From contig DATFWL010000533.1 in the NCBI GenBank assembly GCA_035259385.1, positions 1 through 29,441 on the forward strand: 29,441 nucleotides of DNA, read 5' to 3'. Shown piece by piece: positions 17,119-24,176 of the stretch. The translations under genes were made by a program, and so were the position numbers. The notes beneath the pieces were generated by a model. It worked only from the letters and a program-made list of their open reading frames with translations. It was not told the origin of the DNA and did no database searches. This stretch comes from QHWK01 sp035259385 (GTDB lineage: Bacteria; Acidobacteriota; Vicinamibacteria; Vicinamibacterales; CAVVIG01). Each line of letters begins with the position of its first letter. Positions within the stretch are counted from its first letter, which is position 1.

Positions 17119-17768
17119 CGATTTGTTCCACGTGGAACACGACCGAGAAGCGTCATGACAGTCGGCGAGCAGAGTTCGACCGTCCTGATCACATCAAAAC
17201 CGGGCACGACGACCTTGGCCGCGCCGAACACCACGAGGCGGCCGGACTCTATCAGCAGGGACGACGCGGCAGCTGCGAACTTGGCATCGAGCTTCACAGC
17301 ACGCACGGTGACGAGATCAGCCTGGCCGACGAAGCCGGACAAGTCCTCGAACCGTGCGTTCGTCACTTCGGCATTCGACAGGCCCAGCACCCGCACCGCC
17401 TCGCGGAGAAATGCCGCCTTCCTCTGTCTCGCCTCCACCATCGTCAGAAGCCAGTCGGGCCACAGGATCTTCAGCGGTATCGCCGGCGAGCCGCCACCCG
17501 AGCCCAAGTCCAGCCAGACAGGCGTGACCGACGCGGGACCGGCCGCCGGAACCACGTGACTCGCCGCCACAATCGGCTCGACGAACAGCCGATCGACGGT
17601 TTCATCGCGAAGAGGATCGAGCGACAGCGCCGTCAGGTTCACCGCCCGATTCCAACGCGCGAGCAGACGGAAATAGGTTTCGAACGCCTCGAGTGCTGGA
17701 GGCGTGACGTGGCCACCAGCGCGTTCGACGCGCGCACGCAACCGCTCGCGGAATCCTGCCGCCGTCAC
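17115..17768 (-). CDS. rsmG: 16S rRNA m7G527 methyltransferase RsmG (GidB)
   Basis: The product has 217 residues. The family core is RWNRAVNLTAL (about 38-48), the SAM-binding loop WLDLGSGGGSPAIPL, and EARQRKAAFLREAVRVLGL. It methylates N7 of G527 in the 530 loop of 16S rRNA. The start is GTG 17768, whose GTGA overlaps the mnmG stop, so translation is coupled. The C-terminal codons (RVPRGTN) are dictated by an embedded parS site, so the last residues are constrained by DNA function rather than by enzyme function. Confidence 0.95.
   Translation of the reverse strand: MTAAGFRERLRARVERAGGHVTPPALEAFETYFRLLARWNRAVNLTALSLDPLRDETVDRLFVEPIVAASHVVPAAGPASVTPVWLDLGSGGGSPAIPLKILWPDWLLTMVEARQRKAAFLREAVRVLGLSNAEVTNARFEDLSGFVGQADLVTVRAVKLDAKFAAAASSLLIESGRLVVFGAAKVVVPGFDVIRTVELCSPTVMTLLGRVPRGTNR
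17124..17139. promoter_or_regulatory. parS: parS centromere-like ParB-binding site
   Basis: TGTTCCACGTGGAACA is a perfect 16-bp palindrome matching the bacterial parS consensus (tGTTtCACGTGAAACa). It lies within the last codons of rsmG, adjacent to the parAB promoter and about 7 kb from dnaA, the expected position near oriC. Confidence 0.95.
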
Positions 17769-19633
17769 GCGCGGACGCCCGGCGCGAGCCGCCCGACGTA
17801 CGCGCCGAGGACTGCGACGGCGGCTGGCGTGACACCGGGAATCCGGAGCGCCTGGCCGAGCGTGTCCGGCTGGACCTGCCGCAATCGATGCACCACCTCA
17901 CGGGAGAGACCCGGGACGCGCTCGAACGGAAAGTCACGCGGGATCCGCCGCCGTTCGTCGCGCCGTGCGCGCTCGATCTCACTCTCCTGGCGTTTCAGAT
18001 AGCCCGCGTACTTGACTGCGGTCTCCGCGCTCGCGACATCAAGAGACGGTTGCAGCCTATCGAGCGCGAACTGCGGAAGCTGACCAGCCGCGATGAGATC
18101 GGCAAGACGCGTTTCGGGCTGTCGGAGCAGGTGACTTGCTGGAATGCTGTCGCCAGCCGGCGACTTCACGATCGTCTCATCGAGGACGACGAGATTGCGT
18201 GCAAAGCGTGCGTGTCTCGCCTCGAAACCTTCCCAACGCTGATCGTCCACGAGGCCTGCGGCGCGCCCGCGCGGAGTCAGCCTCATGTCGGCGTTGTCGA
18301 TTCGCAGCAGCAGACGATGCTCCGCGCGCGAGGTGAACATGCGGTAGGGCTCGAGACATCCTTTCGTGATGAGGTCGTCGACCAGGATGCCGATGTACGC
18401 TTCGTCCCGGCCTAGTTCCAGGCCCGGTCCCGCTCCCGCACGATGCGCGGCGTTCACGCCGGCAATGAGCCCCTGTGCGGCCGCTTCTTCGTAGCCTGAC
18501 GTGCCGTTGATTTGTCCCGCGAGGAACAGACCCGCAACACGCTTCGTCTCCAGTCGCCGCGTCAATTCAGTCGGCTGGACGAAGTCGTACTCGACAGCGT
18601 AACCGGGGCGCAGCAGAACGGCATCTTCCAGTCCCGGCAGCGCGTGCACGAGATCGGTCTGCACGTCTCGCGGCAGCGACATCGAAAAGCCGTTGACGTA
18701 GATTTCGCGAGCCGAGACACCCTCTGGCTCGAGGAAGATCTGATGCCGTTCCCTGTCGGGGAAGCGGATGATCTTGTCCTCGAGCGACGGGCAATAACGC
18801 GGGCCGATGCCGGAGATCTGCCCGTTGAAGAGCGGCGAGCGATCGACGTTCGCGCGCACGATGTCGCGGACGCGATCGTTGGTGTGAATCAGCCAGCAGT
18901 CGATCTGCTCGCGCTCGATCGGATTCGACAGGAACGAGAACGGGACCGGCGTCGCGTCCCCGCGTTCCAGCTGGAAGCGGCCCTCGGCGACGTGCCGCGC
19001 GAAGTCGATGCTCTCGCGGGCCAACCGCGGCGGCGTCCCTGTCTTCAGGCGCCCCCACTCGAAGCCGATCGCCTTCAGCGATTCAGCGAGATCGCGCGAC
19101 GGCGGTTCGCCGTGCCGGCCGGCCGGAAGCTGCTCCAGCCCGATGTGGATCAATCCATTGAGGAACGTGCCGGTAGTGACGACGATCGAGCGACACGCGT
19201 ACGAATCGCCGTCTTCGAGCGCCAGGCCAGTGATGCGGCCGTTGGCGGCGAGAATTCGGCCAGCCTTGCCAATCAGCCATTCGACGTTCGGCTCGCGATC
19301 GAGCGCGTCGCGCATCCACCGGCCGTACGCCCGCTTGTCGGCCTGCGCGCGCGGCGACCAGACCGCCGGTCCCCGGCTGCGATTGAGCAGTTTGAACTGG
19401 ATGCCTGTCGCGTCGATCGCCCGGCCCATGAGGCCGCCGAGCGCGTCGATTTCGCGGACGAGATGACCCTTCGCGGTCCCGCCAACGGCGGGATTGCACG
19501 GCATCTGCGCGACCGTGTCCGTCGAGAGCGTGCAGAGGCCGACGCGAACGCCGAGTCGGGCCGCAGCGTATGCCGCCTCGCACCCGGCGTGCCCCGCGCC
19601 GATCACGATGACGTCGAATTCCCCTCGGCTCAT
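17765..19633 (-). CDS. mnmG: tRNA uridine-34 carboxymethylaminomethyl modification enzyme MnmG (GidA)
   Basis: The product has 622 residues, normal for the family. The FAD-binding motif IGAGHAGCEAA is at residues 11-21. NPAVGGTAKGHLVREIDALGG, the GTFLNGLIHIG loop, GLKTGTPPRL-like RLKTGTPPRLARESIDF, FLAGQINGTSGYEEAAAQGL and the MnmE-interacting C-terminal helical domain all match. With MnmE it installs (carboxymethyl)aminomethyl groups on U34 of tRNAs reading split boxes. ATG 19633 overlaps the mnmE stop as ATGA; the stop overlaps the rsmG start. mnmE-mnmG-rsmG is thus a tightly coupled run. Confidence 0.98.
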   Translation of the reverse strand: MSRGEFDVIVIGAGHAGCEAAYAAARLGVRVGLCTLSTDTVAQMPCNPAVGGTAKGHLVREIDALGGLMGRAIDATGIQFKLLNRSRGPAVWSPRAQADKRAYGRWMRDALDREPNVEWLIGKAGRILAANGRITGLALEDGDSYACRSIVVTTGTFLNGLIHIGLEQLPAGRHGEPPSRDLAESLKAIGFEWGRLKTGTPPRLARESIDFARHVAEGRFQLERGDATPVPFSFLSNPIEREQIDCWLIHTNDRVRDIVRANVDRSPLFNGQISGIGPRYCPSLEDKIIRFPDRERHQIFLEPEGVSAREIYVNGFSMSLPRDVQTDLVHALPGLEDAVLLRPGYAVEYDFVQPTELTRRLETKRVAGLFLAGQINGTSGYEEAAAQGLIAGVNAAHRAGAGPGLELGRDEAYIGILVDDLITKGCLEPYRMFTSRAEHRLLLRIDNADMRLTPRGRAAGLVDDQRWEGFEARHARFARNLVVLDETIVKSPAGDSIPASHLLRQPETRLADLIAAGQLPQFALDRLQPSLDVASAETAVKYAGYLKRQESEIERARRDERRRIPRDFPFERVPGLSREVVHRLRQVQPDTLGQALRIPGVTPAAVAVLGAYVGRLAPGVRA

Positions 19634-20988
19634 TTGCCGACGCAGAATCTCGCGAAGATGTGTGTCAGCAGATCGTCGCTCGTGCGGCGACCGCTGATTT
19701 CTTCCAGCGCTGCGCGCGCGTCAGCCAGATCAGCGAGGACGAACTCTTCCGACAGCGAGGCGTTCGCCGACACTGCCGTGCGCGCGCGCAGCAGGGCGGC
19801 GTGGGCGCGCTCGACGAGCGCCACATGGCGAACGTTGGTGATCGACGGCCGATCGCGCTGGAGATCGGCGTCGAGCGCCGCGGCGATCCCGTTCCGCAGC
19901 GCGTCGAGGCCGGCGCCGGTCGCAGCCGACACTTCAACCACCCCCGGCGCGCGCCATGCCGCGGGCAGATCGGCCTTATTGGCTACGCAAAGTACTTTTC
20001 CGACGGAACTACTTGGCAGATCCATACTGTCGGCCCGCGGCTGCGACAGATCCTCCACGCGGAGCACCAGGTCGGCCACCCCGGCGCTCTGACGGGCGCG
20101 CGCGACGCCTTCCGCCTCCACGACGTCCCGGACCGCTCGCAGCCCCGCCGTGTCGACCAGCGTCACCCGCAAACCCTGGAGGTCGACGAGCTCCGAGACC
20201 AGATCGCGCGTCGTGCCGGGGACGTCCGTGACGATCGCCCGCGCGCTCCCCACCAGCGCGTTGAAGAGACTCGACTTGCCGACGTTTGGCTCGCCGACGA
20301 TCACGACCAGCAGTCCGTCGCGAACCATCCGCCCGCGCCGCGCGTCACGAAGGAGTGCCTCGGTCTTCTCCAGCACGCCATCGAGCTCGCCGCTCACCGC
20401 TCCTGGATCGACGAAATGATAGCCTTCCTCGGGAAAGTCGACCGACGCTTCCAGCCGCGCCACGACGTCGAACAGCGATGCGTCGATCTCCGCGATGGCA
20501 CGGGTCAGCGTGCCGTCGAGTTGATCGAACGCGGCCCGTGCCTGCAGCGGCGTGACCGCGTCGATCAGGTCGGCGACCGCCTCGGCCTGCATGAGATCGA
20601 TTCGGCCGTTCAGAAATGCACGCAGCGTGAACTCGCCCGGCTCCGCGTGACGCGCGCCCGCCGCCATCGCAGCGGCGACGATTGCATGCAGGACCACCGG
20701 GCTCCCATGCGCGCTGATCTCGACCACGTCGTCTCCGGTGTACGAGTGCGGCGCAGGGAAGAGCGTGACGACGGCGTGATCGATCGCGTCGGCGGGGCCC
20801 GTCGGATCGCCATCCTTCAGGCGGATCGTCGCAAACGTCGCGTGGCGCGGCGCGAGAGGCCTCTCGCGCCCGATCAACGCGCACGCGAGCGGGTGCGCGT
20901 CCGGACCGCTCAGCCTCACGACACCAATGCCGCCGCGACCCGGCGGCGTCGCGATCGCGACAATCGTGTCTTCAGTAGAAAACCGCAT
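19630..20988 (-). CDS. mnmE: tRNA modification GTPase MnmE (TrmE)
   Basis: The product has 452 residues. The N-terminal folate-binding domain starts EDTIVAIATPPGRGGIGVVRLSG. The helical domain (GEFTLRAFLNGRIDLMQAEAVADLI) is interrupted by the G domain: G1 GEPNVGKS 232-239, G2 in GTTRD, G3 DTAG 279-282, G4 NKAD 337-340. The C-terminal catalytic cysteine C449 is in CVGK (usually CIGK). It partners MnmG in U34 modification. Upstream of the ATG lies a degenerate G-rich repeat. Confidence 0.98.
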   Translation of the reverse strand: MRFSTEDTIVAIATPPGRGGIGVVRLSGPDAHPLACALIGRERPLAPRHATFATIRLKDGDPTGPADAIDHAVVTLFPAPHSYTGDDVVEISAHGSPVVLHAIVAAAMAAGARHAEPGEFTLRAFLNGRIDLMQAEAVADLIDAVTPLQARAAFDQLDGTLTRAIAEIDASLFDVVARLEASVDFPEEGYHFVDPGAVSGELDGVLEKTEALLRDARRGRMVRDGLLVVIVGEPNVGKSSLFNALVGSARAIVTDVPGTTRDLVSELVDLQGLRVTLVDTAGLRAVRDVVEAEGVARARQSAGVADLVLRVEDLSQPRADSMDLPSSSVGKVLCVANKADLPAAWRAPGVVEVSAATGAGLDALRNGIAAALDADLQRDRPSITNVRHVALVERAHAALLRARTAVSANASLSEEFVLADLADARAALEEISGRRTSDDLLTHIFARFCVGK

Positions 20989-20989
20989 C

Positions 20990-21017
20990 GGGCTGGGTCC
21001 TGGGCTGGGGGCTGACC
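20990..21017. repeat. Degenerate GGGCTGGG-type intergenic repeat arm
   Basis: The units GGGCTGGGTCC, TGGGCTGGG and GGCTGACC lie between khpB and mnmE and resemble the left arm of the GGGGCT repeats at 10936 and 15221. No matching second arm is evident apart from short C-rich pieces near 21040-21053. Confidence 0.35.
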
Positions 21018-21053
21018 GATTCAGCGCGCCGCTGATCGTGCCCGGCCGTGGCC

Positions 21054-21500
21054 CTACTTGCGCAGCTGGATCAACACCGTCTTCGAGAACGCGTCGCCGA
21101 CGCTCTCCGTCGTCACGCCCGACACTTCGGCCACGGCCATGTGCACGATGCGGCGTTCGTAGGGATTGAGCGGCCCGAGCTGCTGTTCGAGTCCGGAGTC
21201 CTTGGCTTTCTCCGCCAGGAACTTCGCCATTTTCCGCAGCTCGATATCCTTCCCCTTGCGGTATTCCAGTGCGTCGATGAAGACGCGCTTCTCGCTCTCG
21301 TGGCCGCGGCCGTACGACGAGTCGACGATGTGCTGCAGCGCCTTGAGCGGCTCACCGCGATGCCGGACGAGGAGCTCGGCTTCCTCCCCGGTGATGTTGA
21401 GACGCGGGCCGTCAGCGGTCTCCTCGACCGCGACGGCAGCCTCGATCCCGAACGCCGCGATGACCTGGTTCAGAAAGTCGACGATGGCCGTGGTGTTCAT
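21054..21500 (-). CDS. khpB: KH-R3H RNA-binding protein KhpB/Jag, short form without the Jag-N domain
   Basis: The product has 148 residues. A KH-like domain spans about residues 15-80 (ITGEEAELLVRHRGEPLKALQHIVDSSYGR), with GEPL where the GxxG loop is expected. An R3H domain spans about 85-148 (MAKFLAEKAKDSG, NPYERRIVHMAVAEVSGVTTESVG). The roughly 50-residue Jag-N domain and linker seen in Firmicutes are absent. KhpB proteins bind RNA and influence cell division and envelope synthesis in Gram-positives. The position next to yidC is conserved. ATG 21500 is 4 bp from the yidC stop. Confidence 0.93.
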   Translation of the reverse strand: MNTTAIVDFLNQVIAAFGIEAAVAVEETADGPRLNITGEEAELLVRHRGEPLKALQHIVDSSYGRGHESEKRVFIDALEYRKGKDIELRKMAKFLAEKAKDSGLEQQLGPLNPYERRIVHMAVAEVSGVTTESVGDAFSKTVLIQLRK

Positions 21501-21504
21501 AGCG

Positions 21505-23262
21505 TCAGTTGTTGTCGCGGGCCGCCTCGGTGCGGCCGGCGCCGACCCGCTTCATCCGCCGTTCTGACGCCGACGCGCCCGCCGGCCGCCCGACCTTCGG
21601 CGGTCCGATCAGGTAGTTGGTCAGGTACTGCTGGCCGATTGCCCAGACGTTGTTCACGAACCAGTACAGCGCCACGCCCGCCGGATACCACAGGAAGAGG
21701 AAGGTGAAGAAGATCGGCATGAACAGCATCATCTTCTGCTGCACCGGATCCATACCGGTGGCCGGCGCAAGTCGCTGCTGCCAGATCTGGCTCAATCCCA
21801 TCAGGATCGGCACCACGAAATACGGATCGTGCGCCGAGAGATCGTGAATCCACCCGAACCAGGGCGCGCCGCGCAGCTCGATGGCCGTGGACAACAGCGC
21901 GTAGAACGCGAAGATGAACGGGAAGGTGAGGAGCATCGGCACGCAGCCGCTGGCCGGATTGACGCCGCGCTCCTTGTAGAGCGTCATCAGCTCCTGATTC
22001 ATCTTCTGCTTCGCCGGATCGGTCGCTTTCAGGTTCTTGTAGCGATCCTGGATCGCCTTCACCTCCGGCTGAATCTCCTGCATCTTCCGCATCGACACCA
22101 CGCTCTTGTGCCGCAGCGGAAACAGGATCACGTTGATGATGAAGGTGAGGATGATGATCGACCAGCCGTAGTTGCCGACGTAGCCGTTCACCCACTTCAG
22201 CGATCGCAGCAGCGGCACGACGATGACCGTGAAGGTGCCGAAGTTGATCGAGCGAGCGAGGTCTGGATCGATGGCGGTGAGCAGATCGAAGTCCTTCGGT
22301 CCCACGAAGAACTTCTGCGCGTTGCCGGCGTGCGGCTCGATGGTGTACGAAACCAGCTCGCGCACCGCAGCCTTCGGGTCGGGGGAAGGAATCGCCACCG
22401 GCTGGAACGTGAGCTTGCTCGACCCGGGCTCGAGCGCCACGGTCATGAAGTAGTTGTCGTCGACGCCGGCGTACTTGAAGTCGCCGTCGTACACCGGTTG
22501 CTTGGCGATCGCGGACGCGTCGAGGCGCACGACCTTGCCGCCCTGATGCAGAAGGCCTTCAGCTTTCGACGTGTAGCGGCTGACTTCGGCGACGTCGCCG
22601 ACGGCGGGGCCCCAGACGATCGCCGGCGTGAGGCTGCGCTCGCCGTCTCTGACCGTTGCGCGGACCGTCACGGTGAACGACGCCGGCTCGACGTGAAACT
22701 CCTTCACGGCCTGCACACCGCCGCTGCTCCGGTATTCGAACCGGACATCAGCGGGCGCCGAATCGAGCGGGGCAGTCGGTGCGCCGCTCACGGTATACAG
22801 CGACGTGTTCAAAACGCTGTCGACCGCGTCGGTTCCGGTCCGGAGCGTGAACGGCAGCGGCTGTGTGTTGATCGTGGTCTCGATGAGTTCCTGTGGCTCC
22901 CCCGCCTGGTTCAAGTAGCGCTTCAGTCGCCAGCTCTTGAGCCGTGCGCCACGGTTGGTGAAGACGGCAACCACATCGCGCGTTTCGATGCGAACGTCAC
23001 GCTCGGCCGTATCGCCGAGCAGCGTGGCCGCCGGCGCCGTGGGATTCGATTCGACCGCCGCGGGCGGCGTTGCCGCCTCGGCGCTCGGCGCAGATGCCGG
23101 CGATGTGGAGGCCGCGTTCTGGCTCGAACCGGTCGCGGCCGGCGCGGTAGTCTTGGCTCCCTGGCCGGCCGCCGGCTTGGCAACCGGCTTCACGAACAGC
23201 GCCTGCCAGGTGTACAGCACCAGGAAGGCCAGGAAAATTGCGAGGAGAACGCGTCGTTCCAT
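21505..23262 (-). CDS. yidC: Membrane protein insertase YidC (Oxa1 family, Gram-negative long form)
   Basis: The product has 585 residues. An N-terminal membrane helix (RRVLLAIFLAFLVLYTWQALF, residues 3-23) is followed by an Ala/Pro-rich linker to about residue 85. A large periplasmic beta domain (RDVRIETRDVVAVFTNRGARLKSWRLKRY onward) follows. The C-terminal five-helix insertase core has NYGWSIIILTFIINVILFPLRHKSVVSMRKMQEIQPEVK (with the conserved groove arginine), GVNPASGCVPMLLTFPFIFAFYALLS and PAGVALYWFVNNVW. It inserts and folds inner-membrane proteins alone or with SecYEG. The start ATG follows the yidD stop directly (TAAATG). Confidence 0.98.
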   Translation of the reverse strand: MERRVLLAIFLAFLVLYTWQALFVKPVAKPAAGQGAKTTAPAATGSSQNAASTSPASAPSAEAATPPAAVESNPTAPAATLLGDTAERDVRIETRDVVAVFTNRGARLKSWRLKRYLNQAGEPQELIETTINTQPLPFTLRTGTDAVDSVLNTSLYTVSGAPTAPLDSAPADVRFEYRSSGGVQAVKEFHVEPASFTVTVRATVRDGERSLTPAIVWGPAVGDVAEVSRYTSKAEGLLHQGGKVVRLDASAIAKQPVYDGDFKYAGVDDNYFMTVALEPGSSKLTFQPVAIPSPDPKAAVRELVSYTIEPHAGNAQKFFVGPKDFDLLTAIDPDLARSINFGTFTVIVVPLLRSLKWVNGYVGNYGWSIIILTFIINVILFPLRHKSVVSMRKMQEIQPEVKAIQDRYKNLKATDPAKQKMNQELMTLYKERGVNPASGCVPMLLTFPFIFAFYALLSTAIELRGAPWFGWIHDLSAHDPYFVVPILMGLSQIWQQRLAPATGMDPVQQKMMLFMPIFFTFLFLWYPAGVALYWFVNNVWAIGQQYLTNYLIGPPKVGRPAGASASERRMKRVGAGRTEAARDNN

Positions 23263-23538
23263 TTACGAGGGGACCGGGTCGTGACCGGCGGCGCACAGCG
23301 GCTGGCAGCGCATTAAACGGCGGGCGGCAAGCCAGCAGCCACGAATGACACCGTGGCGCTGGATGGCGATGGCTGCATACTCCGAGCACGACGGCAGGAA
23401 GCGGCAGGAGCCCGTAAAATATGGTGAAACAAGCAGCTTATACGCAGCGAGCAGCCACAGTGCCGCGCGGACACCGACCGTGGGATCAGCGCGTTCGCGG
23501 CAATCGGCGGGCGATGAGGTTTCGATAGTCGGCTTCAA
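23263..23538 (-). CDS. yidD: YidD membrane-protein-insertion efficiency factor
   Basis: The product has 91 residues. The conserved core is YKLLVSPYFTGSCRFLPSCSEYAAIAIQRHGVIRGCWLAARRLMRCQPLCAAGHDPVP, with the invariant three-cysteine pattern (CRF-PSCSEY and RCQP). It is a small amphipathic inner-membrane-associated protein that helps YidC. ATG 23538 is the only plausible start and puts the first 18 codons inside the end of rnpA (53-bp overlap). The N-terminal 20 residues before the core are not conserved. Confidence 0.93.
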   Translation of the reverse strand: MKPTIETSSPADCRERADPTVGVRAALWLLAAYKLLVSPYFTGSCRFLPSCSEYAAIAIQRHGVIRGCWLAARRLMRCQPLCAAGHDPVPS

Positions 23539-23824
23539 GGGCGTTCAGGCTGGCGTCGAGGAGATCGCGCTTCGGCACGACGACGACGTCGAAGCCATGG
23601 GCGATTTTATTACGACGAAAAACCTCTCGAATCAGTCGCTTAGCTCTATTTCTCCGAACCGCGCCGCCGAGCTTGCGTGTGGCGGCGATGCCGAGACGGC
23701 CGACCCCGAGATCGTTGGCCAGCAGGAACACGGTTGCAAAGCGGCTATACACTTTGACGCCGCGATCGTAGATCCGTTGAAATTCTGCGCGGCGGCGGAT
23801 CCGCTCGGCTGGTCGGAACTGCAA
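23486..23824 (-). CDS. rnpA: RNase P protein component
   Basis: The product has 112 residues. The family motifs are FRPAERIRRRAEFQRIYDRG at the N-terminus, RLGIAATRKLGGAVRRNRAKRLIREVFRR (the RNR signature at about 58-60), and DVVVVPKRDLLDASLNALEADYRNL. The protein binds the 5' leader of pre-tRNA and supports catalysis by the RNase P RNA. The start is TTG 23824, immediately after the rpmH stop (TAATTG) with no clear ribosome binding site, so it probably depends on coupling to rpmH. Confidence 0.95.
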   Translation of the reverse strand: MQFRPAERIRRRAEFQRIYDRGVKVYSRFATVFLLANDLGVGRLGIAATRKLGGAVRRNRAKRLIREVFRRNKIAHGFDVVVVPKRDLLDASLNALEADYRNLIARRLPRTR

Positions 23825-23977
23825 TTATTCGCTGCTGACCGTGAGCCGCTTGCGCCCCTTTGCGCGGCGGCGTTTCAGCACCAGACGGCCGTTTTTCGTG
23901 CTCATTCGGACGAGAAATCCATGCGTCCGCTTCCGGCGGCGCGTATTCGGCTGAAACGTGCGCACTCCCTTGGCCAT
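23825..23977 (-). CDS. rpmH: 50S ribosomal protein L34
   Basis: The product has 50 residues. After a short MAKG extension it reads VRTFQPNTRRRKRTHGFLVRM, then STKNGRLVLKRRRAKGRKRLTV, the full L34 signature. ATG 23977 is preferred because AAGGGA lies 5 nt upstream; starting at GTG 23965 would give the more usual 46 residues but leaves no spacing to a ribosome binding site. It is the first gene of the rpmH-rnpA-yidD-yidC group, divergent from dnaA, the classical arrangement at bacterial origins. Confidence 0.96.
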   Translation of the reverse strand: MAKGVRTFQPNTRRRKRTHGFLVRMSTKNGRLVLKRRRAKGRKRLTVSSE

Positions 23978-24008
23978 GAGATCCCTTCGCAGTGAAAACG
24001 AACCTTCA

Positions 24009-24038
24009 ATGTTAGCGAACGCGTTCGAAGGGTGTCAA
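24009..24038 (-). promoter_or_regulatory. Putative sigma70-type promoter for rpmH-rnpA-yidD-yidC, with palindrome in the spacer
   Basis: On the minus strand a perfect TTGACA (24038-24033) is followed after 18 bp by TAACAT (24014-24009, four of six). The spacer contains the 12-bp palindrome CGAACGCGTTCG (24016-24027). The transcript would start about 25 nt upstream of the rpmH ATG. Confidence 0.6.
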
Positions 24039-24060
24039 TCGATGCGGAGTGTGCTACAGT
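24032..24060 (+). promoter_or_regulatory. Possible dnaA promoter, back to back with the rpmH promoter
   Basis: GTGTCA (24032-24037, four of six) and TACAGT (24055-24060, four of six) are 17 bp apart. The -35 shares its bases with the -35 of the divergent rpmH promoter. It is a weak match, but nothing better was seen in the 199-bp rpmH-dnaA gap. Confidence 0.35.
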
Positions 24061-24136
24061 CTGCGTCCTTCCCGGGGTGCCCTGCCAGACCGTGAATGCC
24101 GCAGTAAATCCATGCAGCTTTGGTCTCTCGCCAGAG

Positions 24137-24168
24137 TTTTCCACACCTGTGGAAAAACCTGTGGAAAA
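24137..24168. promoter_or_regulatory. Cluster of three DnaA boxes upstream of dnaA
   Basis: TTTTCCACA occurs at 24137-24145 (plus), 24148-24156 (minus) and 24160-24168 (minus). The first two face each other across 2 bp; the second and third are 12 bp apart in the same orientation. The third box ends 8 bp before the dnaA ATG, over its ribosome-binding region, which suits autorepression and one half of a bipartite origin. Confidence 0.85.
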
Positions 24169-24176
24169 TCGCCCAA

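Noticed and set aside
24120..24176. Upstream TTG start for dnaA adding 19 residues.
   Set aside because: The added residues are encoded by the DnaA-box cluster and are absent from DnaA homologues, which begin at MNxWDQ.
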